DNA from: Acholoe squamosa
Lineage: Eukaryota > Annelida > Polychaeta > Phyllodocida > Polynoidae
Assembly: GCA_949317995.1 (NCBI GenBank)
Contig: OX439046.1
Span: 58,073,774 to 58,137,773 of the forward strand
DNA length: 64,000 nucleotides
Direction of reading: 5' to 3'
The stretch's first letter is position 1, and the number at the start of each line of letters is the position of its first letter. Positions 35,831-46,801 of this stretch are shown here, piece by piece. The translations under genes were made by a program, and so were the position numbers. Below the pieces are notes generated by a model. The model was not told the DNA's origin. It did not search any database and worked only from the letters and a program-made list of their open reading frames with translations.

Positions 35831-35887
35831 TGATTTTTCTATCATCAATCATATTAAATATACATGTCAAATCATGGCAAATTAAAG
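35806..35887 (+). CDS. Candidate first exon (C), signal-peptide-like leader
   Basis: The ATG at 35806 opens MTTKILLDLIFLSSIILN, then IHVKSWQIK, and one further base before GTAGGT (donor at 35888). It has a Lys near the start, an uninterrupted hydrophobic core of about 14 residues, then polar residues. DNA similarity to exon A includes ATTTTTCTATC, a CATGTC/AATGTC block, and AATTAAAG|GT against AATAAA|GT. The donor phase is 1 here against 0 in A and B, so it may splice to a different exon. A 1.8-kb TIR element lies 213 bp downstream. Function unknown. Confidence 0.45.
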
Positions 35888-36139
35888 GTAGGTGATAGAA
35901 TATAATGTCTAGATTCATCCTCTATACGCATTAAGCTCCTACTGCTATAGTTTTTTTGGTATCAAATTAAATTCTTTGATGTCAACTTGCTGTCATCTCG
36001 TCTCAATCCAAGTGTCAACTTTGGTTCATTTAGTGCATACTATATTCAAACTTCAATATCTGGTCCCGGCACCGTAAAATCGTTCAAGAACGTGATAACC
36101 CCCAGCAAATTGTCGTGACTCCTCGTCAACCTGTGTGAA

Positions 36140-36880
36140 GTGGCTCACACATGTCGCTAGATGGAACACGCCGTCGCTATAGCACAAAATCACCAGGAAT
36201 AGCAATGGTGGTGATCACATGGCCTCACCTCAGATGGCGAGGATGGTGATCACTCAGACTCACCAGGGATGGCGACGCGGGTAATCACTCACCTCACTAG
36301 ATGAAACACGCACCTCGTCATAGTGCATGTTCACCAGGGATGGTGAGGATCGTGATCACTCATCCTCACCAGGGATGGCGACATGAGTGATCACTCATCC
36401 TCACCAGGGATGGCGACATGAGTGATCACTCAATTCACTAAATGAGACACACACCACATCATAACTCACGTTCACCATGGATGGTAAGGATCGTGATCAC
36501 TCACACTCATGGGGGATGGTCACTCTGGTGATCACTCACCTCGCTAGATGAAACCCGTACCTCATGATAGCACAGGTTCACCACAGATGGTGAGGATCTT
36601 GATCACCCACACTCACCAGGGATGGCGACACGAGTGATAACTCACCTGCTAGATGAAATGCACACCATGCCATAGCACACGTTCACCACAATTGGCGAGG
36701 ATCGTGATGACTCACACTCACCAGGGATGGCAAGGCGGTTGATCACTCACCTCGCTAGATGAAACGCGCACCACGTCATAGCGCAGGTTCACCATGAATG
36801 GCGAGAGTGGTGATCACTCAGACTCACCAGTGATGGCGACGCTGGTGATCACTCACCTTGTTAGATGAATAGCTGATGAT
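36140..36880. repeat. About 120-bp satellite array with TGATCA cores
   Basis: Units contain CACCAGGGATGGCGA, GTGATCACTCACCTCGCTAG and a TTCACCA segment. It is the reverse orientation of the array at 15.0 kb. Confidence 0.85.
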
Positions 36881-37239
36881 CATCGACATTGGTAATCATG
36901 CAGCCTCACATCTGCCAGATCAAAGTATGTTTTGCCATACAAGGTATTGCCATATGTATCTTCCCTCTAACCACAGACAAGGTGTTCATGTAGATATTTC
37001 CCTATGTATTTTTACTGTAACCAGAGAAAAGGTGTTTAAGGATAGTTGCTTTCATTTTAGAGATACCTCTATCTAAATTCAATTCATATTTTCTCTATAT
37101 AATCTTGTTTGATTCAACTCTGAAGTATTACATGATAATCATCCTGAAACAAAGCACATTTGATATGTATGGGACTTATACTTCATGCTCCACTTCATAG
37201 ATAGGCTACATGTTGAACAGTGGTGCTGTCTCAACAACT

Positions 37240-37860
37240 TTGGCAATGGTGGTGATAAGTTGCCATTCTGAGTGAGACTGAGTGACAGATGATGCAATCC
37301 TCAAAGAGCATTGACTTGGAGTGACACAAATTCACACATTGAGTGAGACCAATGTTGGCAATGTTGGTGATAAGTCACCATTTTGAGAGAAGTTTAACTA
37401 GGAGTGACACAAACTCACGCACTGAGTGAGAGCCATGTGGCAATGCAGGTGAAAAGTCGTCATTCTGAGTGAGAGTTGACAGACAGTGGCACATATTGAT
37501 GTAGTGAGTGAGATCCATGTTGGCGATGGTGGTGATAAGCTGCCATTCTGAGTGAGAGTTGACTGGGAGTGGCACATAATCACACAGTGAGTCAGATCCA
37601 TGTTAGCGATGGTTGTGATAAGCTGCCATTCTGAGTGAGAGTTGACAGGCAGTGGCACATACTCACACAGTGAGTTAGATCCATGTTGGTGATGGTGGTG
37701 ATAAGTCACCATGCTTTGTGAGGGATGGCAAGGGGTGGCACATACTCACGCAGTGAGTGAGATCATGTTGGCGACTGTTGTGATAAATCGCCATGCCATG
37801 CGAGACTGACACACAGTGGCGAAACATGACGCAGTGAGTTATCACTCAAAAAGGAGTCAC
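37240..37860. repeat. 84-bp tandem array
   Basis: Successive units carry GTGGTGATAAGCTGCCATTC, TGAGTGAGAGTTGAC and CAGTGGCACATACTCA. The minus-strand ORF across it is the 28-codon translation of this repeat and is not taken as a gene. Confidence 0.85.
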
Positions 37861-37914
37861 CATTGATGACCAATCATGGCGACAGATAACGACAATTTGC
37901 TGGGCCATGGTATA

Positions 37915-37980
37915 AATGCACATAGTGTTACAAATATTGAGGATATAGTTCCATGGGAGGAACTGACCTGTGTTGGGTTT
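37915..37980 (+). other. Conserved frame block U, copy 2
   Basis: The frame reads VTNIEDIVPWEELTCVGF. See the copy at 21355. It directly follows the TIR element. Confidence 0.4.
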
Positions 37981-38183
37981 TTGAATAATCACACACACAT
38001 GTATATGTTTAGTTATATCAATGCATGTCTACATGTTTGTTCATAAATGTGTACATATTCTAAAATAGATGTTCTGGGAAAGGCCTAATGTACCTACCCT
38101 GAGATATCATGGTCAGTGAACATATTTGATTTCATTTTCCAATTCTTGAAGGCAATGTAAGTCATACTTTGATTTAATTTTAT

Positions 38184-38258
38184 AGTGGATTGGTGGAGTC
38201 CAGAATTTTTATTCCCCAAGGACCCATTTACGCTAGTCTGGATGAGACATACCCACAG
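38184..38258 (+). other. Possible exon V1, copy 2, ending at AG|GTAGTG
   Basis: After a TTTAATTTTATAG acceptor-like tract the frame ends FIPQGPIYASLDETYPQ at CCACAG|GTAGTG. The copy at 59231-59281 reads FISNGPIYVGSDEPYLQ at the same junction. The following 60 bases (TTAGTGCGGGGAG type) are conserved in four places. It is either a small exon with its intron start or a non-coding repeat. Confidence 0.35.
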
Positions 38259-38954
38259 GTAGTGAAATGTTCGTTAGGTGAGGCATTAAGTGCGGGGAGT
38301 GGCTTAACTGAACCCTGTGGGTATAACCCTACGCAGTAAGAAGTTTATGTTTTTATAACAGAGATGTCTCTTGTAAACCCACAGGGAAAGTGCTGTACTC
38401 TCAAATACTGTGACTCTTACTGTAATACCAAGGCTTTGCAGATGTAGATATAATTATGTGTACAGTGAGTGATCCTGTATAACTAATCTGTATGCAGTAT
38501 GCCCCTACAGTTTCAATCTAGCATTGTGCACCAATGATATTGTACAAGGTTACCTGAGAGGAAACTAGGAAGAACCAATAATATGCATACATGACACCAT
38601 AACTGTGTCAAAATCTGAAATACAAGTCCCTGGACTCTGGGATAGAAGCTAACATAGGTCTACCTGACTTTAGGTTATTTCAGTGTTAAAACTGAATGAC
38701 CATGAAATGGTTTGGGTGAGATGGTCCTCTACTTCTCTTACCCTCGATAATGCCTCAATAATGGCACTTCTTTGGGATTTGAGACAGTTTTGTCTCCATT
38801 AGGTATGCATGGTTTATAGTATCAATGCATGCATGGAGTGCACACATGAATGATATTAATGGGATGATTACCATGAACTAACCCCAATAGCAGAGTATAT
38901 AGCAGTGTCTTTTATAACATGCCTGTATAAACAATACATTTGTTGTTGATTAAC

Positions 38955-39194
38955 AGAACCCCTAGCTGTAATTCTACAATTTGAATATCTGTAATTTTAC
39001 AGCACCATTTGCTGGAACCTCAGTTGCCAGCAAAGACTTCTGTACATTTACAGTATATTCTATTGTTCATTTACAGCACAATTTGCTGTCCATTCACAGA
39101 ATATATTGCTGTTTACTTACTAGACATTTTTCTGTACTGGAACCAAAGTTGCCAAGGGATTTTGCTGTAAAATAACCGTCTTCTTCTTACAGTG
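38955..39194. mobile_element. MITE-like element with CACTGTAAGAAG end
   Basis: The right end, complement of CACTGTAAGAAGAAGACGG, sits against TA inside inverted block T, at the same TTAGATA position that is uninterrupted at 20.81 kb. The interior has repeated TTTACAGCA and TTTGCTG motifs. The left boundary is uncertain. Confidence 0.5.
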
Positions 39195-39425
39195 TATCTA
39201 ATCTAAGTTATTGTTCTGAAGGGTAAATACTAGTTTTCATTTGCTTTGATCTCTTTCATTAAGCAAATCAGTGTTTGACACTCCAATCTAAGTATACCCC
39301 TAGACCCCTGAAGAATGTGCATCCATTATTCTTTTTAATAGGCCGCGTCTTTGTTGCAAAGGAGCCTTTGACAGAAAGCCAATATTGTTAAGATTATTGG
39401 TAGCAGCCCTCTTTGGGATCACAAT
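39195..39425 (-). repeat. Duplicated block T, inverted copy
   Basis: The reverse complement matches 33.28-33.52 kb over its full length, including GGTAGCAGCCCTC/GAGGGCTGCTACC and the terminal exon. It is the only inverted array block I detected. Confidence 0.8.
39268..39365 (-). CDS. Candidate terminal exon T on minus strand
   Basis: Read on the minus strand after TCTGTCAAAG, the frame gives SFATKTRPIKKNNGCTFF, then RGLGVYLDWSVKH, then TGA. This is 31 codons after the split Gly, the same length as the 33347 copy. No exon D-like sequence is seen upstream on the minus strand (39.4-40 kb), so it is likely an orphan. Confidence 0.3.
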
Positions 39426-40021
39426 AGATCCTGATTTCTCTAGATAATGAATGGTGTAAATACTCAGTTATGCATGAAGATCCCCTTCTTAAACCATTGT
39501 CCCTTCAATAAATCATGGCCTATGGGGTTGGAATAATGCACCAATGAAAATTAAATGACAGTGAGCAGACTCACCAGTACCTCAATAGTTGAAAGCAAAG
39601 TCCATGTGATGTACCAATGAGAATAACAGGCCAGCAATGATTATCATTTTTATTAATCTCTTTCCCCAAGATAGCATAATGTATACTTTAATATCCCCAA
39701 ATTCTCCATATCTGTCATCCAGCACATCATAGTGCCGCTTACCTATAGAATGATTATGAAACATGCTTTCAGACAGTCATCCTCCCAGTAGTCGGAGGGT
39801 TTGCTTTTGCATCAGATTAAAACTGACAGTGCTTGCACCAAGTGCCAAAGAAACACAATACAAATAATGCTGGACATCTAAGAAGTAACCATTTGATCAA
39901 TGTGTGCTTTGGTTAAGCATTATAAGGGGCAATGGATGAAGAGTCCTGACTGGGCTATAGTCAGCTTTTCCCGCTATACATGTATCCTACAATAGGCCCA
40001 TTGCGTGAGTTAGAATCATGG

Positions 40022-40071
40022 CTTACTCCTAAAGAATCCATTAACCCTGTCAGGCTGAATGATAGGCAAAG
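40022..40071 (+). other. Possible exon V2, copy 2, ending at AG|GTAGTG
   Basis: The open frame LTPKESINPVRLNDRQ ends at CAAAG|GTAGTG. The copy at 59570-59619 reads FTPKTPNTLSRLGDRH at the same junction. The intron-like start after the junction is shared with V1. Confidence 0.35.
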
Positions 40072-40099
40072 GTAGTGAAACGCCCATTAAGTGGGCTCT

Positions 40100-40930
40100 T
40101 AGTGCAGGGAGCAGTTTAATTCTACTCTAAGCAGAGTTTTAGCAGGATTTGCTGTGTGATTTTTCATGGTGACGAATTAAAAGTTTCTATAAAGGTCGAA
40201 GGATCTTTTCAAAGCTGATTGTGGAACCCTATTTAGTTGGGAAGATTATCGTAGCCATTGTTTCTAAACCTTTTGAGGATGCTAAACTCTCCAGAACTTT
40301 ATTGGTCCATAAAAAGCTGGACAGGGAGTTTTTCCTTTATGAAGTCATTTTCTGTTCATAGAAAAATAAACACCTCTGTCCAGTAATTAATCATTTTCTT
40401 ATCGCTACCCTTTCGTTCAGAGCAACTAGCTGCAGCATCTCCTAACACCCTTAGTCTTATCATTCCATATCTCTGCACTCTGTGATAAAGTAATAGGGAC
40501 CCTGTCAAACCTTTACTAAAAGGAGGAATCATCTTTTAAATGCATTCCGCTCTAAATTTGATACGATTAATTACTATAAGGCCTTAAAAATAAATTTAAC
40601 TTTTCTCAGGGGGGATTTAGATGAGGGAGGACTGTTTTTTTTTCAAATTTTCTAAAATCTAATTTTGCCAGATATAGACGCTGAATAGAGGGCATACATC
40701 TCTTTCTTAAAGTTCTATATTATCAAATGATTTTTGTATCCCAAATTGAATATTCAGAATACATTCAGAGACCTATAACATTTTCAGAATCATTCCAGTA
40801 CTAACAACCTTGGACTACATTTTTCCCATTTAATTATTGCTTTGAAAACAGATACCATTCTCACTAAATTGTGTGATGCAATGGCACCTGTGGATAGGAG
40901 GCTTTTACATGTGGACAATGTTGCTACTTG
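40100..40930. repeat. Duplicated segment, partner near 60.64-61.02 kb
   Basis: Matches include TTTGCTGTGTGATTTTTCATGG against GTGCTGTTTGATTTCTCATGG and the following TTCTATAAAG/TTCTGTAAAG. No frame is conserved. Confidence 0.45.
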
Positions 40931-40934
40931 GGAT

Positions 40935-42100
40935 GTATGCGTATCTTTAACCCCATGTGCAAGTGTGAAAATGAGTGGCATGGCAGTGTTTGCTCCTGTA
41001 TACTCACCTGCTATATTTCCACTCAAAATGTCATTACTGCCTATGTAGAGGCCTAAACTAACGTGACTCCGTTTCCTTGTGGGAAAAAAATGCAAATAAA
41101 AATACTGAAGAAGGAATTACATAGAAGAATGAAAAGGAGTAAACTGTAAAAAATAACCGTTTAATCCTTGAACATTGAATCTCCGTATGAACATGCAGCT
41201 ATTTACCTCTTAACCCCCACCCAAGAACTCATATTATACTGTATGTTGTGTCTACAGTCATAGGCCAAACTCACATCATTGTAGCTATTCATCACGTCTC
41301 ACTTGATGAAGTCTCATTGGCCTCCACACATCCAACTAATCGCATTGCATAGGGTAAAAGGGATTATGAATTAGAAAACCTAAGAAAATAATATACAGAC
41401 ATGATGTTATCTATTATTTCCTATTATGATGCATGATTTGGGATGAGAATAATGTTCTGTAAGATGGTTCATCTGTGGCCATTTAGACATCAGAATTTTT
41501 TCTGTACAGAGCTGAACAATGCTCCTATGTAGAAGATAAATTATGAATAGAATAATCTGTGTTATTTCTAATATACTGACTCAAATCACATAATGGCAAA
41601 GGTTTTATAGGCTCTATCCTACTTAGCATATAACCAACAAATAATGTTTCTTTACAATGAATTATCACTTGGGGTGGAAGGAGGTTTAGAAATGTTGTTT
41701 ATTAATTGGCACAATTTCTGCAGAGCAAGCATCACATGGCAGGAAATTTCATACCTCCATTGAGATGATTAACAAAGGCAAATGTTTCATAGGCTCTACT
41801 GGGCATAGAACCAAAAGATAACTTTTCTTTACAAAGCATTATCATTCAGAGTGCAAGAAGGTATACAAACTTTGTCTGTAAAATAGCTAATTAGATAGTT
41901 AACACATCCCTATTAGATTATAGTTATTTTAGTTAGTATCTCTATTGTAGGAGCTAATTTGAGCGTAAACCAAGACAGCCATGGTCCGTGTGATTTATCT
42001 AGGCAGACACATCAGATTATGACTGCCACATCAGCAACCACGTTGCATGTTATAAGCTAGCTAGGGTGCAAAGGAGTGTCAAATCATCTGATAGCAAATA
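40935..42100. repeat. Duplicated block P and following segment, copy 3
   Basis: Matches 8.15-8.37 and 9.15-9.51 kb in the same order. This is the start of the third array unit. Local partial repeats of the second part occur at 41.77-41.93 and 42.48-42.67 kb. Confidence 0.7.
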
Positions 42101-42859
42101 ATATCTTATGAATAGGATCTATCCCACTGTGTGTTGAATCAAAAAATGACATTTCTTTACAACGAATGGCCATTCAGAAAGGAAGGATGTACACAAAGAC
42201 AAGTCAATATTCTAATAGGGTCTTGTCTATCGAATATCTGAACTAAAGTGTAGGTCACTATGTAGAATTGCAGGTTTTGTCAGGAAGCAGATGTTATCCA
42301 AGGAGGTTTAATTATGTTGATATCTTATGTTCCAATATAATTTGTAATGTCAAGTTTTGGATTATATAACATTAAAAAATCCATATGATTTAAAAAAAAT
42401 GGTCATCTTTTATTTCTAAAATGTTAATCTGTTTATCCAAGTAAGAACTAGAAGGCAATCCCTGACTTCATCATGGTTTCTAGATAATGCAGAAAGCCCT
42501 ATCAGATTATATTTTACTGATAGCTAGATGGTTTGATAGCATCTCTATTGTAGGAGCTAGTATAAAAGGAATCTGAAATGGCCACGCTTAGTATGATTTA
42601 TAGGGATACAGGCCTGATATGACTGCTACATCAGCCACCATGTTGGATGTTATAAGAGGTGTAAGGGCATGGTTAAGATGGCATTATTTGAATGGGGTTT
42701 GATTATTTGTAGGGCAATAAAGATTGCCTAGATATTTTATGTGTTAGCTACATTGGTAACATAGTGGTATGTTTTGCTGGTTTTACGACACCCACAATGT
42801 GGTTTATCACAATAGCCTATGGCCAATCTCCAGTTGGACGGGAGATATATGTTCCTCCA

Positions 42860-43560
42860 TGGAGGAGGGCAATCACAAAAGGTGGCCAGATAAGGAGCCA
42901 TGAGGGGAGAGCAATGCCCTTCTGTAATAAAAGCAGAATACCCAGAATGTGATCAAGATTCCCCAATCAAATCCTTGTGTCCTGTAACTCCGATAAACTC
43001 CCTGGTTATTCTCACAGGAATGTTTTCAGTGGTCAAAGGTATATTCTGTTACTGCCCATTATAAATTGTGACCAGGCAAGCAAAAACACCCCTCTGCACA
43101 GAAATTCATTATCAAAATTCATCTCAAGATCTTAAAACTGAGACATCATTGGCCTAAATATTTCCATTAGTTATGTCAGAACCCCTCCTTGAACATAGGT
43201 CATTGTTCATATTTGAAATCGAGGTAAAGCTCTAAATACATTATAAACCATAATAATGTCCAAAACCACAATAAATCAGCCTTTTTCATAAATTTTGATT
43301 ATTGGAATGCTTGCCATGGCAACCAGGAATGGGCATATAGGATGATTTTTCATGAAAAATGTTCATTTTACCATCCAAATATGCGTCATTTCTACTAAAA
43401 ATGGCGCTTTTTAAATGAGACCATTTAAATTCCTCATCAAAAACTAGTCTAACATATTTTTATATTGATTTTAGAGTAATTTTGCCCCTCCAATGCCCCT
43501 GGGGGCAAATGGGGAATTAAAAATCCCCTGCAGAGGGGTGTTGTACCTTGATGGGTCACA
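42860..43560. repeat. Duplicated block, partners at 22.26-22.40 and 1.44-2.10 kb
   Basis: The first 110 bases match 22.26-22.40 kb (GATAAGGAGCCATGAGG; AGAGCAATGCCCT). The remainder matches the left end of the window. Confidence 0.7.
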
Positions 43561-43599
43561 ATTATGTATAGCCAATAATTCCCGAATTCATGATGCTTG

Positions 43600-44140
43600 A
43601 CAAGCTTATAGCTCATCATCAGTTTTCTAAATCAAAACTGCCAATTCACGGCCGTCAGTCAGTGAGGAACAGCATAGGGACAGTATCCTGAGCCCTCCCC
43701 AGCTTTTTATTCCTATTAGAGTTTGGAGTATGATTATCTGGTTCACAATTCATCCCAAATCTTTTTAATTCCACTATCACTACACACTGGTGGCGGCAGC
43801 CAGCCATCATTGCTGTGTGTGACGTCCTGACCTCATGACCTAATTGGACCTGAAAATAAGGTTTGCTGCCATCAACTACCTGTAGCTGTGCCCTCATTGC
43901 CATCATCTGCCTGTTGCTAAAACACTAATGCAAACTCCTACAGCGTTTGAGTCCAAACTCAGTCAGTGTTGCGGGCTTGAGGCACGTGATGTCTGTTAAT
44001 AGGGCTGAGTATTCAGAGACATTGTTTTCTGTTCATCACTGATAATATCCACAATAGAGGATTATTGATGTCTAGCTTAAGACACTAAGGTTTATATGAG
44101 ACCCTTTGCAATCCCAAAATTATATTAATTATGCAAGCAC
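43600..44140. other. No recognised feature
   Basis: One short minus-strand ORF without recognisable content. Nothing else is seen. Confidence 0.3.
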
Positions 44141-44179
44141 AGTGATATGTTGATATTCAAAACACAGTACAGGTAAATG

Positions 44180-45135
44180 CAGCCCGACAGACGAGAGTTA
44201 CGTTGTGGGGAAAAATTTGGTCTGGGCACTGTGGGGTTGGGTAATGGGTACAATCGATCATTGTGGGGTGCACATTTCATACATGTACATATGTACATTA
44301 TGGGGTTAAAATGTCTGAATATAGTGGGGTCATAGTGTTGTTCAGGAATATATTTCATTAAATGGCAAAACAAGAAAGTAGCTTTCATGGGCTTCGAAAC
44401 ACACCTAACATCAAGTCGATCGGACCAGCGGTTGCTGAGATATTTAGTTTGGAAAGTTTTAGCCAAAGTATCGTAAAAGAGTCCCTATTCAAAATATGAG
44501 TTTCTGGCTATGCTATTGGGGGTGGACACTGGATCATGGCTCAGTGGGCATTCACTCTTGCACCTACATGATGCAGGCTTCATCTGCTCACTGTAGGACT
44601 ATTTGGGAAAAAGTGCCTGCGCTGCGTGATGGGGCCCGTCAAAGAACTGTTTGTTTTTGCTTTAACCCATGAACCGTTGAACTTAGAAACACAGGACCAC
44701 GTGCAAATTGAAGCTTATCACAAGGGCTATCAGGCAATCTTCAAATTGGAATTAACTGTCTCAGTTACTGAATGCACAGGGTGCAATCATCTGTTGTTAT
44801 GGGGTTACTGTGTCTGAAGATGTGGGGTGTTATGTCTGTTGTTATGGGGTCATTGCGTCTGAACATGTGGGGTGCAATGTGTATTACTCACTAGGGGGCA
44901 GTAGGTGGTGATAATGTCTGTAATATGCACAGACTAATGGGGTCCGTCTGATAGACACGATCATTGTGGGGTTGTACCACGATCTCTTCACGTGCACCCC
45001 ACAAGGTCATTTTGAACCATTTTAAGGACATTGCTTGTGGGTTCAACCCCACAAGCAAGAAATGACCCCACAACGTAGCGTTGTACTTATAAAAACCCCA
45101 CAGTGTAGCTCTAGTAAACACAGCCCGACAGGCTG
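44180..45135. mobile_element. TGTGGGGT-rich inverted element (candidate)
   Basis: The left part has many TGTGGGGT/ATGGGGTC motifs. The right part carries the complement (ACCCCACA, CCCCACAACG). An ACGTTGTGGGG near 44202 pairs with CCCCACAACGT near 45066. The motif CAGCCCGACAG flanks both ends (about 44180 and 45121) in direct orientation, like a target duplication or an end motif. Internal ORFs are not recognised. Confidence 0.45.
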
Positions 45136-45361
45136 ACAGACACGCAGACACACAGAAAAACAGGGGGAATTTGAAAGATGCTGATGACATCTTTCTTAAT
45201 GGGTCCACCTGGCTTTTATGATGAGGATGCAGGTATCGCATCAGGATACCTGCACTATAGTGTTACATATTTTGAAAGAGTATTACAGGTTTTAGGTGGT
45301 TTTAGAGGAGATGCAAGGTAGTTCCAACCCCTTTCACTCTTAGGTTGAAGTGAGAGACATT

Positions 45362-45432
45362 TGTGACACTATCTGCGAAAAGGGGGCTTAGTGCACAGGG
45401 TACTGAGACCCCTTTTCCCAGTACATATCACA
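45362..45432. mobile_element. 70-bp MITE, copy 1
   Basis: TGTGACACTATCTGCGAAAA at the left is an imperfect complement of the right end. GGGGGCTTAG follows. It is nearly the same length as the copy at 50402. Confidence 0.65.
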
Positions 45433-45939
45433 TTTGTGCAAAAAAGCCTGTGCTTTACTATAGGGCACAATTGACCATTTCCACATGCTTTTAAGTTCTT
45501 CCTAGGGGATGGGGTGGCAAGAAGACTTCCATAAAGGCACCGTATATATGCATCTTAATGCCAAGCACCTGCCATTCTGACAAAACTTTTGACCTCCATT
45601 ATAGCTACTCCCAGTCCCAATTCTGCTTTAGCTGACACGGAGTCACAAAGGGGCACAAACTGCCTTGTAGTTACTACTCTGAATGAAAACCTTGGGGTCA
45701 AACTGCTGATGGTAGGCCCAAGTCATTGTATAGTACAAGTCATTGTATAAAACAAAGACTGGGTATAACACAGAGTTTCTAAAAGATTTCATCATAACTT
45801 ATATGTAAAGGAACCATTGATTGCAAAGTTCTGACAATTTGAGAACTATCCTCTATCATCTCAGATTTTCCAGTGAAACATGCTCTTAACTGTATAAGGT
45901 AATACATGGTAAAATAATAAATTCCCATCTCTAAGGCAC

Positions 45940-46600
45940 CCCCTTACTTCAGGCAGGGTCTATAGGGTGAAGCTATCGCCAAACATAAGCTGTAGTATGC
46001 AAGCTGCTACCATAGTTCATAATGCTACTGGCACCTTTGCTTCTTTTACCATAATTTGTATTGGTAAAAACAAAAAGAAAACACTTAACAAAAGCAACAA
46101 GAGAAAAATATTCAAGTAGTTTAGAAGTCTTATAAATGAACAAACTCTTAGTATTTTCTTACAAAACTGGGGGTCCTGGCTGATATCATGGTCATGTCTA
46201 TCTATACCTCAATGAGACAACAGACAGATGGAATCAATCAGAGCTCACTGTTGACTTTCACCTACAGGCATCAGGCAACCTTTCTGACATGTCCCTATTT
46301 CCTGCCTTTGACAAGCAATGGGTGATCCACTGCATGCATCACATGGTGTGGCAGGATTACCGTATCCGGGTGACCAGAGGTCCGACTGTCTAGTGAACAG
46401 ATGCGCCTGTCACTGAGAGGGCACAGGAAGAATGACAGACAGGCACCAACACTTCCAGCATCTTTGAACTGGCCTCAGCTATCGTGTGTGGATTAAATAA
46501 GGGTAACCTCCCAGCCAGGAAGAGGCTTAGTGTTTTCATTACCAGGCAAAGGTAGCTCGGAATGATGAAGGTGATCAGCAGGATTGGCCCCAATAATTGT
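45940..46600. repeat. Duplicated block Q, copy 2
   Basis: See 11275-11935. Landmarks are GGCAGGGTCTATAGGGTGAAG, ATCCGGGTGACCAGAGGTC and CTGTCACTGAGAGGGCACA. Confidence 0.65.
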
Positions 46601-46784
46601 AGTTTACCTCAGTCTATCTTCCACCTTAGTCCTAATGGCAGGACCCTGATGTCCAACCATATAATCTAGACTGGTAACAAGCTGTTTAACTTATGAACAG
46701 ATGCTTTACTGAACATCTGGACAAGCTGTTCAGAATTTAAATGTGTGTAGGATTTAACATCGTTAACATAAAATACATTTCAAT

Positions 46785-46797
46785 TACTGTATGGTTA
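46785..46797. repeat. 13-bp direct repeat flanking the TIR element
   Basis: TACTGTATGGTTA occurs here and again at 48261-48273, immediately outside the right TIR. It is separated from the left TIR by CCTG. This is unexpectedly long for a TA-targeting element. Confidence 0.6.
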
Positions 46798-46801
46798 CCT
46801 G

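Larger units (their letters stand above)
36101..37904. mobile_element. Satellite-bearing TIR element, full copy
   Basis: Perfect 16-bp TIRs, CCCAGCAAATTGTCGT at 36101 and ACGACAATTTGCTGGG at 37889-37904, bound the element. It carries a GTGATCAC satellite (about 36140-36880), a unique spacer (36880-37240) and a second 84-bp tandem array (about 37240-37860). No transposase frame is present. No clear target duplication beyond CC is visible. Block U lies just outside the right end. The inverted partial copy is at 14565-15602. Confidence 0.85.

Noticed and set aside
37398..37712. Minus-strand 104-codon ORF with internal repeats
   Set aside because: It is the translation of the 84-bp tandem array inside a TIR element.
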